Assembly: GCA_963978905.1 (NCBI GenBank)
Contig: OZ022257.1
Location: 4,722,965-4,786,964, forward strand
Reading direction: 5' to 3'
DNA length: 64,000 nucleotides
Source of the DNA: Trichostrongylus colubriformis
Taxonomy: Eukaryota > Nematoda > Chromadorea > Rhabditida > Trichostrongylidae
Shown: one piece after another, positions 1-10,598 of the stretch
Position numbering within the stretch: the stretch's first letter is position 1
Layout of the letters: each line of letters starts with the position of its first letter
Notes under the pieces: model-generated
Told to the model about the DNA's origin: nothing
What the model saw: the letters and a program-made list of their open reading frames with translations, nothing else
Databases searched by the model: none
Made by a program: the position numbers and the translations under genes

Positions 1-393
1 CTGAAAATGAATGTGCTGTGTGGAAATGTGGAAATGGCTAGTCTTATACGTACTATACATATTTAATAATCAGCTTGCCTCTGTGAGTTGAGTCTCTTGA
101 AGGGAATCCACTTCTTGATAGCATTGCTTGATTTAATTAATACAATGTAATGCATAAACAATGGCGTTGATTAAAAGACATTTCAAGAGTGCTGAGGTTT
201 ATTCTCAAACCTATCCTGAGCCTAATCACCGGTTCAGAAATATAATAGTCGGCTTGTAAGCTAATTGATGAGCGCAGTCGGCGGTCAATACACATATCCG
301 CAAATATCTGTCTACAGCTGACCACCCCTCGGGTACGAGATCAATTTGGTTCATTAAGATTGGAAACTGAAATTTTTAGCGACTGATTTCTTG
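1..393. other. No recognised gene
   Basis: Both strands contain only short open frames (up to about 60 codons) without recognisable motifs, and no paired splice signals that build a longer protein. The stretch is moderately AT-rich and precedes the inverted-repeat element that begins near 394. Confidence 0.5.
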
Positions 394-706
394 AATGAGT
401 CGTGCACGGTAAAAAGAGTTTCTCTGTTACCCATATATTTATGTTGTATTTGCATGCAAAGTTCCACCCCAAAAAGTGAGAATTCGACAGAGATATAGCT
501 CCTCAAAGTGGTGGCCGCGAACCACGAGTAAGCACTTATTTTGAGGCCCCGCCCCTCGCCGACCACGTTTGTGAGCTGTATACTGCTTAAATTCCACTTT
601 TCCGCGTGGAACTTTGGATGCGGCTCTTTTTAGGCAAATACAAGATAAACGTATGGGTAACAGAGAAACTCATTTTTCCGTGCACGATTCCTTCAAACAC
701 GAGCAC
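394..706. mobile_element. Inverted-repeat (MITE-like) element, family member 1
   Basis: The left end (CGTGCACGGTAAAAAGAGTT, then TCTCTGTTACCCATA and ATGCAAAGTTCCAC) reappears inverted at the right end (GTGGAACTTTGGATGC, TATGGGTAACAGAGA, TTTTTCCGTGCACG). Together these give terminal inverted repeats of roughly 100 bp with mismatches. Related copies lie at 54990-55635 and 61870-62225, both with the internal block GTGAGAATYCGRC and the phrase AGTGGTGGCCG. No transposase is present. The superfamily is not determined. Confidence 0.7.
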
Positions 707-1481
707 AAGGTGAACTAAATACGCACAAAAAGGTCGTTCGTTCCAGGCTAAGGATTTAGGCAATAGGCGAAAAAAAAGCCTACCAATAGGTATTTTATCG
801 TATCACTTTGACTATCCTCTATACGTAGGCGACTTGAGCATGTGGCCGAATGTGGCCTGCATTTAGAATATCAACGCGTAATAAACTATTTTGTAACACA
901 GTAAGGCAAATGTCATACGAAAAGATTTGAAAATTGTAAACTAAGTTTGAAAAAGTGACAGAACTCACTTGAAGTGGTGCACTTTTGGCAAATGATATGT
1001 CCACAGCTAGAGATGAAATAGACGACACCTTGTGCTGGCTGTCGACCACATGCGTTACAATGAATCCAGTCACTTCCCATCACTCCTTCAAAAAATCTTT
1101 CTTATCACAGTCACGTGACGACAATATCTGCAATCGTACTCTGGAAGAAGATCACCAGTACTATTCTTTTGTACCCAATCACGTGTTGTTCAAATACATG
1201 AGAACACGAGGAATACTCATGAATACCATCTCGATTATTTGCGCGTAAAGGTAACACTCATTTCGAAGTATTTGAATAAGCTCGAACAGAAAACTGGCAA
1301 AGAAGAAATATGAAAACAAGTGCAGAGACAGCCGAGTGTACGATAACTTAGTAAGGAAATCAACTCCGTTCAGAGTCTGCGATTTATACGGCTTGATAAA
1401 TACGTTTAGTAATCAACAGGTATAACATGTGTATAATTCACGCAGAATAAGCAAAACATAAATCATCATCAGCATGGTGCG
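707..1481. other. No recognised gene
   Basis: Short open frames of under 90 codons exist on both strands, including an overlapping pair around 819-1248, but none has a recognisable domain, signal peptide or supporting splice structure. I see no repeat shared with the rest of the window. Confidence 0.45.
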
Positions 1482-1511
1482 TAAGGCCGCGTTCATACTT
1501 TGCGATTTTGT

Positions 1512-1607
1512 GAGCGATTGAGCGACTGAGCGACTGAGCGATTGAGCGACTGAGCGACTGAGCGATTGAGCGACTGAGCGACTGAGCGACTGAGCGATTG
1601 AGCGATG
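1512..1607 (+). repeat. 8-bp minisatellite, left arm
   Basis: Twelve consecutive GAGCGAYT units form the left arm. Position 7 alternates between C and T in a near-regular pattern (T at units 1, 4, 7, 11 and 12). The last unit ends ATG instead of ATT. Confidence 0.9.
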
Positions 1608-1893
1608 ATTGTTGTTGTTGCTGTTAGTTTTTTAAACTATGAACGTGTTCGTCTTAGATTCATGTTAGGCTTATTTGATCTTACGGTTGCCATTTGATAC
1701 CTTGGTTTTCTCACTTTATTAATTAAACGATGTTTTTTGAAAACTTGTCATACGGTTTATGCGAGTGAATTCGTTTAATTTTTCTTTCAATTTTCTCCAT
1801 TTCATTACCAATGGTTACAGGAGGCGTATATTTGCGGATGCATGATACATCGCCCACAGACGATTTTTAGTTGTGCAAGGTCATGAACATATT

Positions 1894-2005
1894 CCGCTCA
1901 GTCGCTCAGTCGCTCAGTCGCTCAGTCGCTCAGTCGCTTAGTCGCTCAGTCGCTCAGTCGCTCAGTCGCTCAGTCGCTTAGTCGCTCAGTCGCTCAGTCG
2001 CTCAA
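1894..2005 (-). repeat. 8-bp minisatellite, right arm (inverted)
   Basis: Fourteen units of CGCTCAGT, the reverse complement of the left-arm unit, run up to the right TIR. CGCTTAGT variants fall at units 6 and 11, a spacing of five, unlike the roughly three-unit spacing of the left arm. The arms therefore expanded independently after inversion. Confidence 0.9.
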
Positions 2006-2041
2006 TCGTTCACAAAATCGCAAAGTATGAACGCGGCCTAA

Positions 2042-3334
2042 GCCATTAAGTTGTGCAATAAGGTAGCTGAGGCACCTATCGGCATAAAAAGCTGACTTTA
2101 GCATTGGTAAAGGTCCATCGTCATACTGAAAGGCGTCATGGCGATGTCCTTGCAAGTGTGATGAACTTTAGGTTACATTCAACTACGTTGTAGCAATTTA
2201 ATGTTACCATTTTTAGCTACGCGAGATACCTCGCGCGCCGATATGCACTTCATGGTAGGGGATACGCACAGGATTATCTGAAAGGGAGTTGCTCAGCAAT
2301 GTGGACAAGCAAATACAGCGTGCGGCTTTCATGAATTGATCCTTATGCGAGTGGACTTATGCATAGGTATGACCCATGATTTATAGTGTTCAAATCCTTG
2401 GACGCTCCCATGATGGTGTGGTCCATTACCGCTTTCGGCTGTGATGATGACTGTGCTGACACTGACATATTGGAAAGCTTGCAATCGTTTTCATATGCTC
2501 AAGTTCTTTTAACCGACCTTGTTTGAACCGTACTGTTCTCTGGCAACTTCCACATCTGCGCACTTTTCTCCTGTGCTGACACCTGGTGCTATCTTAAATT
2601 AGTAGTGCATCATTTTAGCTGTTCATTTCCATCTCACTAGGTGTTTTTTCTCTAGCTACTCCTTTATCATAATAGCTCACTTTAGGACAGACAGAAAGAC
2701 GCACAGACATGACCGACATGACGGCAAATAGTCTCTTGATGCTTCTGATTTATAGAATAGAAGAATGTGGTCGTTCCCGCTCCTTCTTTTGTTCACGGCA
2801 TTCACCGTCAGCGAGCGTTTGAAGAAGTCACGATCTTCGATTGTCCATGGGGGAACATTTAGTGAGTTTATTACGCAAGTCCGGCAGAGTGAGAGAACGC
2901 CAAGCTCACCTATGCAAATGTTAAAGTCAGCTTTTTGTCGCCTAGACAGAGCGCTCAGATCGCAAAGTCTAAACGCAGTGGCAAAAATCGGTGCTTTGCA
3001 ATGAGGGGAGATTCCATAGTGGGCGCTAGTTTAACCTAAGCCTGGGAGCTGAACGATACCCTTTTCCTCGACCTCTAAGGCTTAGACAAAAATCCACGTT
3101 TGATTGTACAGTTTGAAACTTTAGCGATCCTTGAGTCCAACATTATTTAGCATTCCATAAGACGCTCCCTCACTTCTGTAGCACCAGTAATTTGAGTTAT
3201 CTGAGTAACAACTGAATGCTGGAACTTTTGAAAAGAAAAAAAAGTGAAAAAGAAGCAGAAGTTCTATCGTACATATGAGGTAGTGATAAAAACAATGCAA
3301 AACGACATGAAACTACACAACGTGCGAAAGCTAA
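2042..3334. other. No supported gene; relic repeat sequence
   Basis: I see no gene. A 79-codon frame at 2765-3004 opens with a hydrophobic stretch, but its 3' part (about 2955-2980) resembles a decayed MITE right end (GATCGCAAAGTCTAAACGC), so I do not call it. The GACAGACAGAAAGACGCAC motif near 2690 recalls the end of the repeat at 7952-9045. Confidence 0.45.
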
Positions 3335-3564
3335 GGCCGTGTTCAGACCCAATTGAATGGGATTTTCGTCGCATCGGCGTCAAGTAAGAAATACGTATCG
3401 ATCGAGAGAATGAGCGCGATTTTGGCAATCTGCCTCAATGCAATAACTATTATTTGCCATAATGCAGATAAACGGACGTGGTGGTACGTAGAATCGCCAG
3501 AAATCCGGATGTACCGATGCGCCGATCAACCAAAAATCCCAAAATGCTGGCTATAAACACGGCC
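3335..3564. mobile_element. GGCCGNG-family MITE
   Basis: The left end GGCCGTGTTCAGACCCAATT follows CTAA. The right end AAACACGGCC is its imperfect inverse. The interior (CGCATCGGCGTCAAG, then GAGAGAATGAGCGC) closely matches the element at 4916-5259, so the two form one subfamily. The target duplication is imperfect (TAA against AAA). Confidence 0.7.
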
Positions 3565-3889
3565 AAAAGTTGACGTCAGGCATCGCTATTTTGTGATTTT
3601 TAGGTTCCGCGATTTTGCGGTATCGCACTATCGCACGCGATTCTGCGACCTTGAGATTCGGCATGCGGAACTCTGTAGTGCGTGCGCCCAATCTATAATT
3701 AGTGACGTGGTTGCGTTTCAAGTCAGCAGAGAGCAATGCCAGATGAACGAGATCTAAGTAGCTATAATAAAGACAGAAAATTTGAACAGAATTAGAAGTA
3801 GGAAGAAAAGTTAGGTTGCAACATCATCATGAACGCTTTGAGATATGTGGTTGTTTTTCTTTCCTGTGCCTCCTCTGTAGGTATAAACT

Positions 3890-4505
3890 GCGGACGGAAG
3901 AGTGCGCGAGCCAACGAAGTACCGCATCCTTTTTTTTTCTTAATGACACTGGATGGGGCTGTTTTGGTTTATGGTAAGCACTTGCAGTTCGTTCAATTTG
4001 CCTTAGTTGCACACACGACGCTTGCTAAGTCGTCAAGTGTGAAGTCATTGGCTTTTGTGGTAATCACATTTTTTCTTACTCTCTCGCTCATCCTCCTTTC
4101 ATTGTTTAGCTTGTTTGCCGCTGTTTGTTGTTTCATTTGTTCAGTATCATCATGAATGAAAACAAATTCGCCCTACGCGACATCAACTCGTAAGAACGTT
4201 GGCCATCTCCACTCGCCGCTAGCCGGCAACACGGTCGTGCAAAAGCGCGCTGGGAGCGTAAGGCCGCGGACGTACTTTGCGATGAAGGCGGCAGGGCGTG
4301 GCTGCGTATTTCCGCGTCTCTGCCTATTCCCTCTGCCTCGTTGCTTACGTCATCTCTGCACTTCCTCCGTGCCTGTGAACGCAGCCACGCCATACCGGCG
4401 GTGAGTATGGCCGCGGCCTAATAGCGACACAAAGGCGTGTTTTTCAACTATTCATCATCTCTTCTGAGCTCGGATGTTTGTTTACAGAGAATAGTGTTCC
4501 CATGT
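3890..4505 (-). repeat. Dispersed repeat, interrupted by a MITE
   Basis: Read on the minus strand, 4145-3950 and 4505-4442 match 40745-41000 on the plus strand. Examples are GAAACAACA...AGCAAC blocks, AGTAAGAAAAAA, ACCATAAACCAAAA and CAGAAGAGATGATG. The copy here is split by the MITE at 4262-4418. A 108-codon hydrophobic frame (3829-4155) lies over this repeat and is probably not a gene. Confidence 0.6.
4262..4418. mobile_element. Harbinger-like MITE (short form)
   Basis: This 157-bp element begins GGCCGCGGACGTACTTTGCG and ends GTATGGCCGCGGCC, with TAA on both sides (4259-4261 and 4419-4421). The interior phrase GGCAGGGCGTGGCTGCGTAT also occurs in the elements at 41741 and 48852, marking a short subfamily. 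Confidence 0.85.
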
Positions 4506-4915
4506 AAGCTGTCTTTCCTTGACGTCTTTCTGCTGCTTTTAGGCGATACTTCATTCGGTCCTTCACAGTATCCTCATATTGTCCCTTAGCGCTGTCCCTT
4601 TTTTGCCAATGAAACCCTCCGAAAACACTAATTTTCACTTCTTGATAGCGGCTAGCGTGTTTCACTTGCTTTACTATGGCGAGTATAGGTGGCATCGAGA
4701 TTGTTTAATCACCTTTTATTTGTATTGCATGCGCCAAAAGATGCGCCAGAGAACAGGAAAAATGACTAAAGCAAAACACTAACAACCGTGTTAAGTTCAA
4801 TAAAGAAGAAAAGCGTGAGTTCTACTCTTGGTGGGAAACAGGTTTTTTTCCGAACTAGACGCGACCACGAGACGATCCAAGTCTTGTACCCGCACCAGTC
4901 GGCAAGGTGCCCTCA

Positions 4916-5259
4916 GGCCGCGTTCATAGCCAACCGAATGAGATTTTTGGCGCATCCGCGTCAAGAGAAAGATACGCATCGATTGAGAGAATGAGCGCAT
5001 CGGCGCATCTGCGACTTGAAAGATTCGGCATTTGGCGCATCGGCGTATCCGCGACTTGGGAGATTCGGCGCATCGGCGTCATCAATAGGATGCGTATCGA
5101 CCGAGAAAGTGAGAGTATCGGCGCATTCGCGATTTTGGCTATCTCCCAAAATCATGATAGACCATTGACTAGATATAGAGTTGGAGAAATCGCCGATCCG
5201 CCGTTGCGCCGATGCGTCGATCCGCCGATCCGCCGATTCATTTGCGTATGAACGCAGCC
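4916..5259. mobile_element. GGCCGCG-family MITE with CGCATCGGCG repeats
   Basis: Terminal inverted repeats GGCCGCGTTCATA / TATGAACGCAGCC are flanked by TCA and TTA, an imperfect 3-bp duplication. The interior carries several imperfect repeats of GCGCATCGGCG followed by TATCGAYYGAGA. It is the longer sibling of the element at 3335. Confidence 0.75.
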
Positions 5260-5469
5260 TTACGCCAGCTGAGGGGTCATGGGAGTTTGTCTGAACTGCG
5301 AAACACGAGTATACCGATAGCTCTTGTGGAACAGACAGACCAGGTAAAATGCGGACACCCAGACTCGTGGCCGTCAGGTGTGAAGGCTATGTTCAGAATG
5401 GGGATGAAGAGAACCATCCAGTCGGTAGGTGTATCCATCTCTCAGGAACATGCTACTTATATTGCAGAC

Positions 5470-6620
5470 TGGGCTTAATTACTCGTAAACAACAACAAAA
5501 AAGACGAGGCAGTTAGAAGCGAAAGCCCTCATGACCAGGCCAACACAATGAGGGTAAGATAACCATTGGTAACAAAAAGTGGAAAACGAGATACCGTAGT
5601 GTATCTCTGAAGAAAGGAAAAAAGAAACAGTCTCACAGCGCAAAAATTTTCGAAGAACCTTGCATTCACTATATCCGAGGGTAGCATATTCAGCCATCTA
5701 TCTCCATGGAAAAATAGATAGTTATAAACCTCACACTGTTGTCTTCTTGTCACATAAGTGTTCTAAATTCCAAGAATACTACCTCTACAGGGCCTAAAAA
5801 TACAGTTGATTCACTTTGGTTTTTAATATCTCGAAACAAAAGATAGCATCATGAAATACTGAAACCTTGATAGTGGGGGACTGAAGAACTCTCACGGAAC
5901 AGCACTTTCGTGAAAACTTGCTAAACGTTTTCTATTTCCGCTTGATACCTTTTGGTAAACAGACTCCAAATCTGTGACGCATATTCTAGTATTGGAACCA
6001 CGTATGCCTTGTATAATTTGAGATAAATGGATGTCTCATCACGGTGAACAGTTTTTAAAATGACGAAAGGAGCTGCAAACGCTCTTTTCACAACCGAGCC
6101 GATGTGAATGTCAAATTTCAAATCATTCTCGAACAGAATTACTGAATCTCGTAATCTCCTCAGAATATCGAAGAACGTGTCCGTTTAAATTGCGTTCCAT
6201 ATTTAAGGCATTCCCGATGTGAAGTAGTGATGTTTTGGCTAAATTTATCGATATTTCTTTGGCTGTTGCCCATACACCATACGCGAGATAGACAGAGTAA
6301 GAGCTGATACGTCCCATAATTTTTGATATTGTCAGCATACATTTGCACTTTAATTGAAGAAAGCGTTCAAAGTCTAGAGGGTCAATCATATGTATAAGCT
6401 AAAAATACAATAGGTGACATACGCCTTCTGAGGCACACCACTAGGACGAGCGTGACAGCTAGAAACGAACTTCCAATTTTGATCTATATTTCACGACCAC
6501 TCAAATACGATTGAATCTGTACGCATAAAATTGTACTTATGCCAATTCGTTAAGTTTTGGGAGCATTTCTCTGAATGACTTTGTCGAAAACCTTGGAAAG
6601 ATCGAAATGGATGACCAGCG
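5470..6620 (-). mobile_element. Decayed LINE, reverse transcriptase 3' half
   Basis: Minus-strand translation pieces match non-LTR reverse transcriptases in the expected order. A SGVPQ motif lies near 6440; SINLAKTSLLHIGNAL near 6200-6260; YKAYVVPILEYASQIWS near 5950-6030, the C-terminal RT/thumb signature; and a NYLFFHGDRWLNMLPSDIVN tail near 5660-5730. Frames are broken by stops and small indels, and there is no endonuclease domain, so it is a 5'-truncated dead copy. CR1/Jockey-like is the best guess. A second fragment of the same family lies at 22094-22460. Confidence 0.8.
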
Positions 6621-7206
6621 AGTGATTCCTAAGAGCTCGAGGCAGCGGATGGTGGTGAAATGCAGGGAAGTTGACCAATGTTATAGGGTCCTCTATGTGC
6701 TATCGAAGACCTTCTTCAGCTTTCATCATGTCCACGGGACATACATAACAGTTGCCCTCGGATTCGCTATTGGATATGAGACCGACGAGATAAGGAACTG
6801 GATGATGGTGAAGATCTTCAGGATACAGAAGTGTGCTAGTTTGGCAAGAAGCGGCATTTTGATAGAGAAGCTGGTCGTAATTTGATTTGAGCTGTTAGCA
6901 TTATTGTCTTAGATGCCCTCAGGTATCGCGTACTAGTTACGTGATCAGCTATTCATTAATCTCGTACAGTGGCGAAGCCATATCCAATTTTGTTCATGCA
7001 TTGAGATAGCTGTAATTGTACGTCGCGATAAGGTGGTGAAATAGGTACTTGGTGTGATTTCAGTAGCGTGTACTCGCTGTACCACAGTACATTAATGATG
7101 ATGAATCAGTGACATGTGAGACATGTAATGGCGAATTAAAGTCGAATGAAGACTTACTCATTCGTCGGAATAGCAAAATGTAGGTTTTCCGTAGTTTATT
7201 GGACAA
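6621..7206. other. No recognised gene
   Basis: A 92-codon plus-strand frame begins within the LINE boundary (6607-6885) but has no recognisable motif. I see no other structure before the duplication edge near 7207. Confidence 0.4.
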
Positions 7207-7951
7207 TGAACTGCTCACAAAATGAGAAAGGCCTGTAAGTGGAGTTCCTCTCTTATGTGCTCAGCACACAAGACCCACGACTTCACGTCCCATTTGGTGG
7301 CCCTTGGCCCTTCAATTTTGACTGCGTTTTTCCGTGGCCACCTTAAAATGAGTAGTCAACGGATGAAAGGTCTGTAGTGCATGTCAGTTGATTTGCAGGT
7401 GCCAGAAGCCTTTCTCAAGCAATCCGGAAATTCCGACAGCCAATGTCCAAATAAACGAAAAAAGGTTTCTTGACTTTTCGATGGAAAATGAGAAGAGCCC
7501 CCTGTTTGAATTTTCCATCTTTAGGGCCCTACCATCACTTCTAAGAAAACCAGTTATTGACAAAGATTTTTTAGCTGAGCGTTCCGCTCTTACCACTGCA
7601 TAGCCTTCGTGCTAATGAATAAGGTATTCTCAAAGTCGACATCCAATCAGACTTTGACCAAAAGTCTGTGGAGCTCGTTTCATGGGAATTTAATAAACTA
7701 GCTCCCGATGCATTGGCAGCAGCGCACTCCCAGGTGTCGAGAGAAATAGCCGCTTCAGTACGACTTCCTCCTTCTACGGCGACCAAATACGACCCCCCAC
7801 CACCTTTTTTGAACTCTAAACCAGTAAGTTGCCGGACTGCATAGTAGCAGAGTGTATATCCTCTCCTGAGGCAAAAATATATTCATTCGGTCACACGGAT
7901 TTGCGGTTGATTACCCTTCGCTTCTCATCTGCTTATTGAAATTATAGATTT

Positions 7952-9045
7952 TACCAGTTGGCGGGCGCACACTACTGTGCGCGAAACACCATGTGCGTCA
8001 GTAGGTCGGCCTGTATTGCTCTTTTTCTTGAGGACAGAGTATTTCAGTGCACACCCAGCCCACCGTGGGCGGAGCTTAAATTAGTCCATGTGTGGTCTTC
8101 ACTTCTTGTCCCATGCTCTACCCATCCAAACTTGTCCCCATCTCCACAGGTCGTTTTTCATGTAACGTCCAAGCTCCGCCCACCAATTTAAATGCTACGC
8201 CCGCTGTGCCCTGCATTCTTTCCTGACCTTCAGAAACTCATCCCTGACCTTGATCCATCTTCTTCCTATGTTTGGGGCACATTCGAACCCAATCAACAAT
8301 TTTTGAACATTCCACGACGGCCCCGCCCATTATGGGCGGAGCTTAACTTGATCCATGTGTGGTCTTTACTTAGTGTCCCATGCCCTACCCATACCACATT
8401 TGTCCCCATCTCCACAGGTCGTTTTTCATGTAACGTCCAAGCTCCGCCCACCACTTTAAATGCTCCGCCCACTGTGCCTTGCATTCTTTCCTGACCTTCA
8501 GAAACTCATCCCTGACCTTGATCTATCTTCTCCCTATGTTTGGGGCACATTCGAACCCAATCAACAATTTTTGAACATTCCACGACGGCCCCGCCCATTA
8601 TGGGCGGAGCTTAACTTGGTCCATGTGTGGTCTTTACTTAGTGTCCCATGCCCTACCCATACCGCATTTGTCCCCATCTCCACAGGTCGTTTTTCATGTA
8701 ACGTCCAAGCTCCGCCCACCACTTTAAATGCCCCGCCCACTGTGCCCTGCATTCTTTCCTGACCTTCAGAAACTCATCCCTGACCTAAATCCATCTTCTC
8801 CCTACGTTAGGAGCACGTTCGAACGTAATCAACATTTTCGGGCTGAAAGCCAAACATTCCAGTGCACGCCCCGCCCCCGTGGGCGGAGCTCAATTTGGTC
8901 CATGTGTGGTCTTTACTTCCTGTCCCATGCCCTACCCATACCACACTTGGCCCCATCTGCACAGGTCGTTTTTCATATGATACCTAATTTCGTGACAGAC
9001 GGAGGGACAGACGCCTTAGCGCTTTATATATAGTAGGGATGGATT
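7952..9045. mobile_element. Copy-A-specific insertion with GGGCGGAG repeats
   Basis: Copy B lacks this roughly 1.1-kb block: there the flank runs straight from TTAGATTTTTGTG (about 24470) into the CTGAAGGTRCAACCTCCAC sequence found here at 9061. It opens with GTTGGCGGGCGCACACTACT and ends with GACAGACGGAGGGACAGACG then TATATATAGTAGGGA. A related copy in opposite orientation occupies 38100-38570, including GCGCACAGTAGTGTGCGCGG. The insertion mechanism is unknown; no transposase or clear target duplication is seen. Confidence 0.75.
8190..8940 (+). repeat. Tandem array, 268-bp unit
   Basis: Two near-identical 268-bp units start at 8190 and 8458; a third, diverging unit starts at 8726. A partial unit precedes them from about 8040. 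Each carries GCTCCGCCCAC..CTGTGCC, TGACCTTCAGAAACTCATCC and ATGGGCGGAGCTTAA. The open frames through the units (about 100 codons) repeat with the same period and are by-products of the array. Confidence 0.9.
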
Positions 9046-9439
9046 GCTTATCGATGACCACTGAAGGTACAACCTCCACCCTCCTATCCGGTCAAATACA
9101 ACACTCTTGTCGAGGAATCCACGACTCTTGGTGTCCCCTAGCTGACGATATACAGTGGATAGTTGTGGCGCGTATCAGAATGAAAAATCAAAAACCGAAA
9201 ATTCGCCGAGGTTGTGTGGATCACCAAACTTTTTCACTTTTAACGTAACGCTCAGAGCCCAGATTGGGTAGTATCAGGAACGCTCTTGGATAACAGAATA
9301 CGCAGGATAAAGCGGAAGCACGGGATTTAGTTCTTCCTAACCTTCATCTTCGTGCTTGCAGCCTGCTGGTAAACCATGTGGCCATGTTAGAAGGCAAATA
9401 AGCTGCTTTCTGGAAATTGGTGGAAGAAAGTGTTAGCTA

Positions 9440-10598
9440 TTAAGTTGTCCGGAAAGTTTTCAGTTTTTTAAGTGTTTCACCTTAAATGATCATAATTTTA
9501 TTGAAACTCATCGGACTCAATCGAAATAAGCACCATTCGAGCCAATAAAGTTTGGCAAATGTGGCACAAGTCAAAAAAGGAAAACTCTCATCAAAGAAAA
9601 AAAACTTGGTGGTCAAGAATCTACGAAGGCTTCTTCCACCTGATCCTGATCTATTAAGTATTTACCAACAAAGAATTTTTGAATATGTTTGTAAGGGTGA
9701 TAGTCGGTTGGTGGAAGATCTGGAGAATATGGTAGATGAGGTAGAACCCCAATTCCCTATTCGCTAAATTTATGAATAGGATTTGTGAAACGTGTGGGCG
9801 GACTTTGACATGCAAAAGAATCGGACTCTCTCTGTTGACAAGTGCTGGCTGCAGCTGACACAATTTTCGATACATTCCATCGATTTCTACTTAGTAGGAC
9901 TCTGCTGCGATGGTTTGGCCTGATGTCAAAATGTCATAGTGCATCACACCAGCCGATTAACACTACATTTTTATCATAATCATTTTCTCGTGATTATCCA
10001 ACCACTATCCGGGACGTCTCCTGTTATCATACATGATCTACTTTTCATCGCAGGCGACAATTCGGTCCAAAACGGGTCGTTCCTGTTGCGCAAAAGCAGT
10101 GAAGAAGGATCATCAAGACGTGCCGATTTCTTCAACAATTGTCGATTTTTTTTACCTTCCAAATGCCTTTCAGACTATCCCCAAGAATTCGAATCCTCGT
10201 CAGTTAATGCTTTAGGCGCTACAAGGTTCATCTTCAGGGCCAAAATCCTCAGAACGGGATTTGTTGAACCATCGCCGTATGGTGCTCTGCCCAACACTAT
10301 TGCCCCCCCCCCCCACACACACACCCGGTTAACTTGTCGAGCTGTCTCGACTGCGGAATGGCTTAATTTGTAGCTGAAGATAATGTCGTCTAAAATTGCT
10401 CTTTTGACGTGCTTCAAAAAGCTTGGGAACAACGAGGTTCACCAAGCAGTGGTGAAACGACAAGCATACTATCAGATAGCGCTAGAAATCCCCTTCAAGG
10501 TGTACTACTGAGACGCAAGGGAGGGTTAGTTTCCAATCAACAATGAATGTACAAAAAATTTTTATCACAAAACGCTGAGAACTTTCCGGACAACCTAA
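9440..10598 (-). mobile_element. Decayed mariner transposon (copy A)
   Basis: Terminal repeats TTAAGTTGTCCGGAAAGTTT and its reverse complement are flanked by TA. Minus-strand translation gives degraded mariner transposase pieces: an N-terminal HTH segment HVKRAILDDIIFSYKLSHSA (about 10400), a central region near 10080, and MYRKLCQLQPALVNRESPIL followed by a degenerate PHVSQI block (about 9780-9875). The reading frame is broken by indels and a C-run. An orthologous copy lies at 24876-26147, so insertion predates the segmental duplication. Confidence 0.9.

Larger units (their letters stand above)
1485..2038. mobile_element. Harbinger-like MITE with inverted minisatellite arms
   Basis: The element starts GGCCGCGTTCATACTTTGCG and ends with its reverse complement. 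It is flanked by the 3-bp direct repeat TAA (1482-1484 and 2039-2041). The TIR continues into GATTTTGTGA. Inside each arm is an array of an 8-bp unit: GAGCGAYT on the left and its reverse complement on the right, separated by about 290 bp of unique AT-rich sequence. A TWA target duplication and a G-start TIR with GTT at positions 7-9 fit non-autonomous PIF/Harbinger elements; that assignment is inference. No transposase is encoded. Confidence 0.85.

Noticed and set aside
1512..2005. CRISPR-like or regularly spaced repeats
   Set aside because: The units are 8 bp with no spacers; this is minisatellite inside a MITE in a eukaryotic genome.
2765..3004. 79-codon frame with signal-like N-terminus (MWSFPLLLLFTAF)
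   Set aside because: The 3' part overlaps sequence resembling a decayed MITE end; no splice partner and no family match.
3829..4155. 108-codon hydrophobic frame
   Set aside because: It lies over a dispersed repeat (inverted match at 40745-41000) where the frame is not kept; hydrophobicity comes from T-rich sequence.
8192..8762. Repeated 100-codon frames
   Set aside because: They recur with the 268-bp period of a tandem array and carry no protein motif.
9939..10373. 144-codon plus-strand frame
   Set aside because: It is antisense to a mariner transposase remnant.
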